A stretch of DNA of 64,000 bases from Geofilum rubicundum JCM 15548. Lineage in GTDB: Bacteria; Bacteroidota; Bacteroidia; Bacteroidales; Marinilabiliaceae. The stretch covers positions 124,001 to 188,000 of the forward strand of contig NZ_BAZW01000004.1 in assembly GCF_000974365.1 (NCBI RefSeq), given 5' to 3'. How positions within the stretch are numbered: position 1 is the first letter of the stretch; each line of letters begins with the position of its first letter. The notes under the pieces were generated by a model. The model had not been told where the DNA came from. It did not search any database and saw nothing but the letters and a program-made list of their open reading frames with translations. Both the position numbers and the translations under genes were made by a program. Shown here piece after piece: positions 17,264 to 24,619 of the stretch.

Positions 17264-18398
17264 TTAGCTTATTTGCCGAACGGCCTGCGCTTTATCCACA
17301 ATATTGATGAGCGGTTTAAAAAATTGTCGAATCAATGGCCATTGCCTTGGATTTTCTTCCAACAGGAGCAATACCTGGCGTTTATTTTTCTTCAGGTAAT
17401 CAGTAATAGCAGGTGCGGATATGGGACGTTCCATGGTTTGTCCCACAGCGCTGCTGGTTAAATCTTCAGCATTTTCCGATAAAATCAAAGCAGATTCTTC
17501 CAGCCGGTTAAGAAATTGTCGCGTTTTTTCCTTTCTACGGCCTGGAACATAGACTTGCGTACTGATGGTGCCTGTTTTGTCATCAGATACTGGTTTTAAC
17601 AGTATATAGGCAGCCTCAATGACCACTTCGCTCTCTGCATCGCCAGCGGACATCATCAGGCAAATTGGGCCGCTTGCTCCAGGCCGTTTTTGGCACAATG
17701 ATAGTCCGGTGCCGTTGATAAGTGCTCCAGAGCCGCCTCTGTTAAACGGACATTAATTCCTGTTTGCTCATATAGTTCATTCAGATAGTCTTCTGTCCAT
17801 TGTTTCAGCCAAAGGTGGGGAATACTATTGACAGGCCCCTTGGATTGCCCGGTTATTAAACGTTTCGTTACATTTGTAAACTGCTGTAAGTATTTTTTAT
17901 GTTCTTCTAAAGATTGATAATACAAGCGGGTAAAGCGATAAACCAATGACCCCAGCAATGCTTTCCGCGCGGTATCCAAGGAACCTTGCAGTCGACTTAC
18001 ACCAAAATTGCTTTGATCTTCTCTAAAGAACAGGTAATAGAAGTCCATCCCGTCCCTATGTTTAATGCGAAGTAGCATTATTACGTGTTGCTCTTCCGAG
18101 AATATATCCAACTGCCTTTGTCCGGGAGTACCAGACTCAAAAGGTAATTGCTCACGCGTCAGCCATACATATCCCGCTGATCATCCGCCATCCCAATCAA
18201 GCGGCGGTCAAACGCCTCTGTAACAAGGTCTCTGTATACATGTTTCTGCCCATTCCGCAACAATTCTTCACCACCGGTTTCTCCATTTTTAAGCGCATAA
18301 AGGGCTACAATACGGTCTATACCAGGAAATATATCCGGGCATGAGCGCAACAATTGCTCGCGCGTACTGCATGGTATTTTGGGGATCTGAATCATCAA
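17264..18398 (-). CDS. Unrecognised 378-residue cytoplasmic protein (two frame breaks)
   Basis: Three minus-strand frames run end to end and join into one 378-codon gene if one G is added at CAGCCAT 18163-18164 (minus-strand TATGGCTG) and one C at 17659-17660; the total then becomes an exact multiple of three. I do not recognise the family. There is no signal peptide, no membrane segment and no P-loop. The middle has FYYLFFREDQSNFGVSRLQ and a helical, Arg-rich segment; the C-terminus (SAPAITDYLKKNKRQVLLLL) is helical and could hold a DNA-binding helix pair. The segment LTEAALEHL....K.GLEQAAQFALMMSAG faintly recalls the end of a sigma-54 activator ATPase, but the ATPase core is absent. It is convergent with pyrD and divergent from an array of TTAAGC boxes. 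Confidence 0.65.
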
Positions 18399-18455
18399 TT
18401 TAAGCTACACGTGTACCGTTAATCACCTGGATACGAAATGACGATAAAGATAGAT

Positions 18456-18668
18456 TTAAGTTTATACTTAAGCAAATTGTTAAGCTGATTTTAAGCAAAG
18501 AAATCGCTTAAGCACAGCGCAAATTTTGCTTAAGTATGTAAATGAAATTATTTCTATAACTTAATTTTGATCCATATGATATAGAAATAGCCCGACAATT
18601 TTCCTATGGATTAAATTTTGAATACAACACGAATTAAGCAAAAACCATCACTAAAAAATTAAGCAAAT
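18456..18668. repeat. Array of TTAAGC boxes in the divergent intergenic region
   Basis: At least six TTAAGC/GCTTAA boxes, several extended to TTAAGCAAA: 18468-18474, 18480-18485, 18491-18497, 18506-18514 (the palindrome GCTTAAGC), 18527-18534 (reverse orientation), 18634-18640 and 18659-18665, the last ending just before an ATG at 18669. Such a density in about 210 nt is unlikely to be accidental even in AT-rich sequence. It may be an operator or nucleoprotein site. Confidence 0.6.
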
Positions 18669-19256
18669 ATGACAGCCACTTCCATTAGCTTAGAAGCACA
18701 CTACCATTATTGGTACGATAAAGCCATCGAGTATGTCTTTGAATTCTTTGATGATCCTTCTTTTGATGGCTCAGATCAAAAAGGCTTTCTCTCCAGGTTA
18801 TTACTTGACCCAAAAACAATGCTTATTCTCCTGGCTTATATAACTTTTCAGGGAAGGAGATTCCTGCAATTAGCGCGCTATTTTTGCCTTTCGTTGCTTG
18901 AGACAAATGTAAACCAGTCGTCTTTGGGGTTGTCCACATTTGTATTAGGCATATACAAATCCAGAGATACAGATGTAGATTATCAGGAGACTGTCCCAAA
19001 AAATGAGACCATGCCCATACCAGGCTGCCAACCGCCAACCAAACTTAAAGTATTTTTAACGGCCTTAAGGCAATCCGTTATGAGTGGTTGGGCATTTTTC
19101 CGTATATTTCGACAATTATTATCGAACAAACTTAGTAATTACGTCAAACAATGGAAAAAGACTATTTCTCCCTGTTTTTTAAATGGCTTTCTATATTACC
19201 CAGGGCTACTAAAACCTACATCAAATACGGTCTCCTCGGGGTCTTCGTTTTGTTAA
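18669..19256 (+). CDS. Doubtful ORF, possibly only the first ~50 codons are real
   Basis: An ATG-initiated frame of 195 codons that overlaps the DUF4105 gene by 106 nt. The first part (MTATSISLEAHYHYWYDKAI ... FDDPSFDGSDQKGF) looks protein-like, with acidic and aromatic residues. From about 18810 on, the composition becomes leucine-rich and irregular, unlike its neighbours. It could be a short gene broken by a frame error, a gene remnant, or chance. No family recognised and no second-frame continuation convincing enough to join. Confidence 0.25.
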   Translation: MTATSISLEAHYHYWYDKAIEYVFEFFDDPSFDGSDQKGFLSRLLLDPKTMLILLAYITFQGRRFLQLARYFCLSLLETNVNQSSLGLSTFVLGIYKSRDTDVDYQETVPKNETMPIPGCQPPTKLKVFLTALRQSVMSGWAFFRIFRQLLSNKLSNYVKQWKKTISPCFLNGFLYYPGLLKPTSNTVSSGSSFC

Positions 19257-20380
19257 ATAGCAATGCTGAAATCAAGGGGCAATTATCGAAGGAAAGTTCC
19301 ATTTCCATTTTGACTTGTGCGCCCGGCGATGAACTGTACAGTATTTTTGGACACACGGCCATTCGTGTAAATGATCCAAAGCTGAAAATCGACTATATAT
19401 TTAATTACGGGACTTTTGATTTTAACACCCCCAATTTTTATTTGAAGTTTTTGAGGGGGCAACTGGATTACGTCTTGTCCGTTTCCACTTTTGACCGATT
19501 TATGTTGGAATATAAACAGGAACAAAGATCGGTGTGGGAACAAAAACTGAACATTTCCCAGGAAGAGAAAGAAAAGCTATTTAAAGCCCTGATGGTCAAT
19601 TATGAACCCGAAAACCGGGCTTACCATTATCATTTTTTCTTTGACAATTGTGCTACCCGTGTCCGGGACATTATTGCCGAGCAAGTGAATGATACCATTG
19701 TTTTTCCTGATCAGACCTACATAGGAGAAATGACCTTCAGGGATGCAATTGGCACTTATTTACAAGAAAAGCCCTGGACGCGACTCGGTTTGGATATAAT
19801 TTTAGGAGCGCCTACGGATGATTTAATCGATGCGTCATCTGTTCAGTTTCTTCCAGATTACTTAATGGAACAATTTGCGGCAGCAGAAATGTCTCCTTCA
19901 GGTGATCCTGTAATCCAGGAAGAAACCACCTTACAACAATTCCAAATTCCCTCTGAACAATCCTTCTTATGGACGCCTGTTCTGTGGCTTTGGATCCTGG
20001 CGTTGTTCGTCTTAGCCTATACATGGAGATGTTTTAAAATGAAAAAAAGCAGTCATTGGCTCAATGTCCTTCTTTTTTCAGTGACCACCGTTTTGGGTGC
20101 ATTGATTACTTTCTTGTGGTTTTTTACTTCGCACTCCGTAACTGGTCCCAACTGGCACATCTTATGGGCCAATCCTCTACACTTATTGTTGATTTTTCCC
20201 TTCTTGCAGAACGGGTCTTTTTCTGGCATCGTTAGAATTGTTTTGGCGTTACCTGTCATCCTGCTTCTTATAGTGTTTCCTTTTTTACCACAATACATGC
20301 CTCCGGTTTTATGGCCCGTTTGGTTCATGATGGCCACACGCATTGTTTTTTATAACACCCACAAATCAATATGGGGCTAG
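19151..20380 (+). CDS. DUF4105 (Lnb N-terminal periplasmic-like) membrane protein
   Basis: 409-residue envelope protein. An N-terminal hydrophobic segment (KYGLLGVFVLLNSNA) is followed by the DUF4105 domain (about residues 45-260): LTCAPGDELYSIFGHTAIRV, YIFNYGTFDFNTPNFYLKFLRGQLDYVL, and HYHFFFDNCATRVRDII. The conserved His and Cys in GHTAIR and NCATRVRD resemble an NlpC/P60-like papain fold. The C-terminal third contains several transmembrane helices (LWLWILALFVLAYTW, VLGALITFLWFF, PVILLLIVFPFL). Related N-terminal domains occur in lipoprotein acyltransferase Lnb, but a function for the Bacteroidota proteins is not established. It is followed by two thioredoxin-like genes. Confidence 0.85.
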   Translation: MEKDYFSLFFKWLSILPRATKTYIKYGLLGVFVLLNSNAEIKGQLSKESSISILTCAPGDELYSIFGHTAIRVNDPKLKIDYIFNYGTFDFNTPNFYLKFLRGQLDYVLSVSTFDRFMLEYKQEQRSVWEQKLNISQEEKEKLFKALMVNYEPENRAYHYHFFFDNCATRVRDIIAEQVNDTIVFPDQTYIGEMTFRDAIGTYLQEKPWTRLGLDIILGAPTDDLIDASSVQFLPDYLMEQFAAAEMSPSGDPVIQEETTLQQFQIPSEQSFLWTPVLWLWILALFVLAYTWRCFKMKKSSHWLNVLLFSVTTVLGALITFLWFFTSHSVTGPNWHILWANPLHLLLIFPFLQNGSFSGIVRIVLALPVILLLIVFPFLPQYMPPVLWPVWFMMATRIVFYNTHKSIWG

Positions 20381-20453
20381 ATTTTTTTTTCATTTCTGAA
20401 CAATAGTTAGTAAACAACTGTTACAAGCATAAATACACTAAAACAGTTGTTGA

Positions 20454-20933
20454 ATGTTCAAACTAATAATGACCCTTTTTTTGGTGACTTTTTTCCTTGC
20501 TGCGCATGGACAAACAAAAGCCCCCGGGGATGTACCGGTGGCTCATCTTCAAAAACGGGTAGAATCTGCATCAGACACGATTTTTGTTGTCAACTTTTGG
20601 GCCACATGGTGTCAACCATGCGTAAAGGAGATTCCTGAATTCAACAAAATACCTCTTACTTACAAAAATCATCCGGTTAAAGTAATTATGGCCAATCTTG
20701 ATTTCCCCAATCAAAAGGAGAGTCGGGTAGTCCCCTTTTTAAAAAACAACATCGTCACCCACGAAGTGGTCATGACCATTACACCTCGTGGCGGCGAATG
20801 GATTGATGAAATAGATAGCTCCTGGAGCGGTGCTATACCGGCCACTGTCATTTGGCATAAGGGTAAGAAGTATTTCCATGAAGGGGAAACCAATTATGAA
20901 CAAATGAAAGAATGGATAGATCGTTTATTATAA
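20454..20933 (+). CDS. Periplasmic thioredoxin-like protein (TlpA/ResA family)
   Basis: 159 residues: a signal peptide (MFKLIMTLFLVTFFLAAHGQ) and a thioredoxin fold with the redox-active WATWCQPCVKEIPEF (Cys residues about 60 and 63). The cis-proline region is SGAIPATVIW. TlpA/ResA proteins reduce cysteines of exported proteins, for example during cytochrome maturation, or support peroxide defence. The target here is unknown. It is separated from the next redoxin gene by 22 nt, so the pair is probably one transcript. Confidence 0.88.
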   Translation: MFKLIMTLFLVTFFLAAHGQTKAPGDVPVAHLQKRVESASDTIFVVNFWATWCQPCVKEIPEFNKIPLTYKNHPVKVIMANLDFPNQKESRVVPFLKNNIVTHEVVMTITPRGGEWIDEIDSSWSGAIPATVIWHKGKKYFHEGETNYEQMKEWIDRLL

Positions 20934-20955
20934 TTCACACGCAAAAATCAAAACC

Positions 20956-21555
20956 ATGAAAAGATTATTGTTATTAGCCGGCATGTTACTTTTTGTTGTA
21001 TCCTTTACAGCAACCGCTCAACTTAGTGTGGGTGACGAAGCCCCTGATTTTAAATTAAAAAACATTGACGGCCAATGGGTGTCATTGAGTGATTACGACG
21101 ACGAGAAAGGCGTTATTGTTGTCTTTACCTGTAACCATTGTCCCTACGCCAAATTGTATGAATCACGAATAGTAGATCTTCAAAAGGATTTTGGTCCCAA
21201 GGGTTTTCCTGTAGTTGCTATTAATCCCAATGATTCGACCATTGTTGCCGAAGATAGTTATTCAAAGATGATTTCGAATGCGGCGGAAAAGGGTTTTAAT
21301 TTCCCGTATTTACTCGATGACGTCCAATTATTCAAACAATATGGTGCTACACGGACTCCCCATGTCTATTTGCTAAAAAACCAAGGGGATAATTTCACCG
21401 TCGCCTACATTGGTGCCATTGACGACAATTCTCAGGATGCCAATGATGTTGAGGAACGTTATTTGGCCAATGCCATCCAGTCACTTTTAAAAGGCAAAGC
21501 GCCAGAAATTGCAGAAACAAAGGCTGTTGGCTGCACCATAAAATTTCATAAATAG
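20956..21555 (+). CDS. Exported thioredoxin-family (AhpC/TSA-like) protein
   Basis: 199 residues with a signal peptide (RLLLLAGMLLFVVSFTATAQ) and a redoxin domain: LSVGDEAPDFKLKNIDGQ, the CxxC in FTCNHCPYAKLYESRI, VVAINPNDSTI, and the cis-Pro stretch ATRTPHVYLL. This is the subgroup with TCNHCPYA in place of the peroxiredoxin Thr-x-x-Cys. It is probably a thiol-disulfide or peroxide-related oxidoreductase of the periplasm. It shares an operon with the TlpA-like gene upstream and is followed by a terminator. Confidence 0.87.
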   Translation: MKRLLLLAGMLLFVVSFTATAQLSVGDEAPDFKLKNIDGQWVSLSDYDDEKGVIVVFTCNHCPYAKLYESRIVDLQKDFGPKGFPVVAINPNDSTIVAEDSYSKMISNAAEKGFNFPYLLDDVQLFKQYGATRTPHVYLLKNQGDNFTVAYIGAIDDNSQDANDVEERYLANAIQSLLKGKAPEIAETKAVGCTIKFHK

Positions 21556-21577
21556 ATGTTTTAGAACCGTTTCCAGG

Positions 21578-21613
21578 AGAAGCATGAAGTCTGAACTTCA
21601 TGCTTCTTTTTTT
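21578..21613 (+). terminator. Rho-independent terminator after the redoxin pair
   Basis: A 13-bp perfect stem (21578-21590 with 21595-21607), loop CTGA, then T7. Confidence 0.92.
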
Positions 21614-21686
21614 GACGAAGGCTAATTTAATGGTGATTAAAAACAAAACTTAAACCGTTTCTTATAACCTTTTAAGCAATAATACG

Positions 21687-21694
21687 TATTTTTG
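21687..21694 (+). promoter_or_regulatory. Probable -7 box (TATTTTTG) for the serine hydrolase gene
   Basis: Matches TAnnTTTG and lies 27 nt before the ATG at 21722. A second match, TATATTTG, is at 21703-21710. Confidence 0.4.
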
Positions 21695-21721
21695 TGTGAG
21701 TTTATATTTGAACAGAAGCAT

Positions 21722-23020
21722 ATGCATTTTAAATATCAAGTAATCGTATTATTCATTGGCCTGACTGTTGGAATGGCCGGTAAATATATAACCGGTCCGT
21801 CTATCCAAACCTTCGGAACGGATTTTACTCCACCTGCGCCCATCACTTCCTCCTTAAGAATATCCGGGAAATTTACCAACAGTAGTGATTTCAGTCTCAT
21901 AGACCAAGAAATGAATCGTTTTATGCGCCAGTGGGAGCTGACCGGCGCTTCTGTTGCCATTGCCAAAGACGGAGAAATGGTTTTTGCCAAAGGTTATGGT
22001 CTGGCAGATGCCGAAAATGAAGTCGCAGTTGAACCCTATCATTTATTCCGGGTGGCCAGTATTTCCAAGCTCATTACTACTACCGGCATAATGAAATTGG
22101 TTGAAGAGGGGAAGCTTTCACTGAATGATAAAGTATTTGGTGACAATGGCATTCTCAACTTTGCGCCTTATGACAATTACCGCGATCGAAAAGTAGAAAA
22201 CATTGAAGTTCTTCACCTTTTGAATCATTCTGGCGGATGGACCAACAGATGGGGTGATCCCATGTTTATGCCGACCATAATTGCCAGGAAGCTGGGTAAA
22301 GAACTGCCCGTTTCTGATGAAGATATTATCACTTTCATGCTTGATAAACGCTTGCATTACGCGCCCGGCACCATGTCATCCTATAGCAATCTGGGATATG
22401 CTATTTTGAGTAAGGTCATAGAGCGTGCCAGCGGTCAGGATTATGAGGACTATATTCAAAGTAAGGTCTTATATCCCTTGGGTATATTTGATATGCAACT
22501 GGGGGGGAGTTACTTAAAAGATCGTAAAGAATTGGAAGTCAAATATTATGAGCCAATAAATAGTATATTAATCAGTGATCATACTGGAAAAGAAGAATTG
22601 GTACCTCGTTCTTATGGTGGAAACGATATTCATACCCTTGGCGCCGCAGGCGGCTGGATTGCGTCTGCTACCGATTTAATGCGCTTAATGCTCGCCATTG
22701 ATGGGCAGCCTTACCCGGCTGACATCATCTCTTCAGAAAGTGTGGAATTGATGACAACTCCTGTTGGGAGAGGGTTTCACCCACTGGGCTGGAGAGGTGT
22801 TCGTCGTGGAGAGCGCTACAGAACTGGCACTTTAGCCGGTTCATCCGTATTAATGGTGAACAGGGAAGATGGTATCTCATACGTGATTTTATTCAACAGC
22901 AGCACCTGGAAGGGACCAATGCTCGCCAATGATATACGGTCTATGATGCACCGAAGTATTTCCAGAACCAGCGAGTGGCCGGATTATGATTTGTTTGAAC
23001 TGGCGGTGCTGGAAGACTAG
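21722..23020 (+). CDS. Beta-lactamase-family serine hydrolase
   Basis: 432-residue exported hydrolase of the class C beta-lactamase/D-alanyl-D-alanine carboxypeptidase fold. I take ATG 21722 as the start, since the longer frame uses GTG 21692 and adds no signal sequence. The catalytic Ser and Lys are in VASISKLITT (SxxK), the second motif is SSYSNLGYAILSKVIE (YxN), and the third is likely RTGTLAGSS. The HSGGWTNRW segment after LLNH is typical of the family. These enzymes act on peptidoglycan peptides or unrelated esters; a real beta-lactam role is not implied. It stands alone between a promoter box and a terminator. Confidence 0.88.
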   Translation: MHFKYQVIVLFIGLTVGMAGKYITGPSIQTFGTDFTPPAPITSSLRISGKFTNSSDFSLIDQEMNRFMRQWELTGASVAIAKDGEMVFAKGYGLADAENEVAVEPYHLFRVASISKLITTTGIMKLVEEGKLSLNDKVFGDNGILNFAPYDNYRDRKVENIEVLHLLNHSGGWTNRWGDPMFMPTIIARKLGKELPVSDEDIITFMLDKRLHYAPGTMSSYSNLGYAILSKVIERASGQDYEDYIQSKVLYPLGIFDMQLGGSYLKDRKELEVKYYEPINSILISDHTGKEELVPRSYGGNDIHTLGAAGGWIASATDLMRLMLAIDGQPYPADIISSESVELMTTPVGRGFHPLGWRGVRRGERYRTGTLAGSSVLMVNREDGISYVILFNSSTWKGPMLANDIRSMMHRSISRTSEWPDYDLFELAVLED

Positions 23021-23054
23021 GTCATTATTGGATCTTTTAAGCCAATATCTTTCA

Positions 23055-23097
23055 AATAAAAGCGGAATCATTTCTATGGAATGATTCCGCTTTTATT
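23055..23097 (+). terminator. Rho-independent terminator after the serine hydrolase
   Basis: An 18-bp perfect inverted repeat (23055-23072 with 23080-23097), 7-nt loop, T-rich 3' arm. Confidence 0.9.
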
Positions 23098-23126
23098 GGA
23101 TGTAGGTTCAAATTGGAATTAACAAT

Positions 23127-23275
23127 GAATTGAATCGGCCGGAATCTATATTAACAGGAAAATTAAAATTACCTGGTGACAGTTTTCATAGAATTAGAGT
23201 TAATAACGAATTGAATCGGCCGGAATTTTTACTAGCTGTAAATGAATATACCAGTGATAGTTTTCATTCCAGATC
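23127..23275. repeat. Two-copy intergenic direct repeat, ~81 bp period
   Basis: The 19-mer GAATTGAATCGGCCGGAAT occurs exactly at 23127-23145 and 23208-23226. The copies continue imperfectly to a shared GTGA.AGTTTTCAT at 23176-23189 and 23254-23267. The rest of the 23098-23397 gap is AT-rich, with no gene seen. No coding frame crosses the repeats. Confidence 0.75.
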
Positions 23276-23397
23276 ACGAGTCTTATAATTGATATTATGA
23301 TAAACAAGATAGATATGAATAAATCCGAAGCTTTTTAACTCCGGATTTATACAAGTTCAATAATTTTCCCTGCCCCATATAGCTGCAGAAAAAATGA

Positions 23398-24564
23398 CTA
23401 TTTCAACTCTTTCAACTTGGTATCAATTTCATCGTATTTATCGTTCATATCAAAACGATAGTACAAATTCTTAAGGGTTTCGAGAACCATGACATCATCA
23501 GGACGAAGTTCATGCGCTTTCTCCATATAAGGTAAAGCTTGCTGGAAGGTTTCCTCAGCTTCTTTACGTGCGGCTTCATAGGCCTTATTATCTGTTAAAT
23601 CATTGGCCTCATTCATCTCTTCCGCTCCCCTGTTATAATAGATGACTCCCAAATTAAGCGTAGGTTCAAAATACTCAGGGTTCATTTCCAAAGCTTTCTT
23701 ATATTCTTCTTCGGCCTTTTCATAATCCTGGCTTAAGTCGTAAAGAACCCCCCGGGCGTTATAAAAACTAAAGTTCGTTGGATCCTTTTCAATGGCAGAA
23801 TTCAAATAATTGAGCGCCTCATCATTTTGCTCAGTCTGCAGATAGAAGTTAATTAATGTTGTTAAAATCCGGTCATCTTCAGGAAAAAGCTCAAAGCCGC
23901 GTTTAAGGTTGTCAGCCATTTTTGACGAATCGCCAGATTCTGCATAAACTTCATGTAATAATAGAATAGCGTCCCCTTCAGCGTATTTCAGGTCAATGGT
24001 CTGGTTGAAAAAATCTTCAGCCTTTGACCAGTTTTCTGAACGACTGGCAGCCAAGCCTGTGTAGTAAATAAACACGGAGTCTTCCGGCAAGTTGTCTTCT
24101 TCGTACAAGGGTAATTTATTTAAGCCAATGACTCTTTCAAAGATGGCCATAGCTGTTTCATACTCCTCATTGTTAAAAGCCTCAATACCGGCATTTTGAA
24201 GTTCAGGCATGAAAAAGGTTAAGGCCACTTTAATTTCTTTTTCAGCCCTACCAATTCCTCTTCCTTTGGCATCACCTTTTTGATCATATTCAGCAGCCTT
24301 AAAGTAATAATCGGCGGCCTTAATAATCTTTTCCTCGTCCTCCTTGTCCTTTTTAAATTGCTCGGTAGCTAAATTGGCAGCTACCACATAGGTCCGGGGC
24401 CATTCTTTCGTTTTATCGTGTTCCAGAGCATCATTGATACGCTCCTCAGCAGCGTCCAGATCCCCATTATCGATAAAAGCAGATGCAGCAGTTACTTTTC
24501 CCTTCTGGGCACAACTAGTAGCTACTACAAGCACAGAAATAAATAAAAATAAAATCCTTTTCAT
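23398..24564 (-). CDS. TPR-repeat lipoprotein
   Basis: 388 residues from ATG 24564; the longer frame upstream runs into the gyrA 3' end and lacks a signal. The N-terminus MKRILFLFISVLVVATSCAQ has a lipobox (VATSC), so it is predicted to be lipid-anchored. The body carries repeated TPR helices, for example AINYYLQ.EQNDEALNYLNSAIEKDP, FYNARGVLYDLSQDYEKAEEEYKKALEMNP and PTLNLGVIYYNRG, ending with a helical DEIDTKLKELK. TPR lipoproteins act as scaffolds in envelope complexes; no partner can be named. A TAAATTTG box (minus strand, 24601-24608) may give it its own promoter, although it lies only 56 nt after gyrA. Confidence 0.88.
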   Translation of the reverse strand: MKRILFLFISVLVVATSCAQKGKVTAASAFIDNGDLDAAEERINDALEHDKTKEWPRTYVVAANLATEQFKKDKEDEEKIIKAADYYFKAAEYDQKGDAKGRGIGRAEKEIKVALTFFMPELQNAGIEAFNNEEYETAMAIFERVIGLNKLPLYEEDNLPEDSVFIYYTGLAASRSENWSKAEDFFNQTIDLKYAEGDAILLLHEVYAESGDSSKMADNLKRGFELFPEDDRILTTLINFYLQTEQNDEALNYLNSAIEKDPTNFSFYNARGVLYDLSQDYEKAEEEYKKALEMNPEYFEPTLNLGVIYYNRGAEEMNEANDLTDNKAYEAARKEAEETFQQALPYMEKAHELRPDDVMVLETLKNLYYRFDMNDKYDEIDTKLKELK

Positions 24565-24619
24565 TGTTGTTACTTTTCGTTTTTTGTTTTGTTGGTAAAT
24601 CAAATTTACAAGTTTTTGA

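Noticed and set aside
18840-19150. Possible IS remnant before the DUF4105 gene
   Set aside because: No terminal inverted repeats, target duplications or transposase motifs were found.
18669-19256. Treating the full 195-codon frame as a confident gene
   Set aside because: It overlaps the well-supported DUF4105 gene by 106 nt and loses protein-like composition after about 50 codons; kept only as a doubtful feature.
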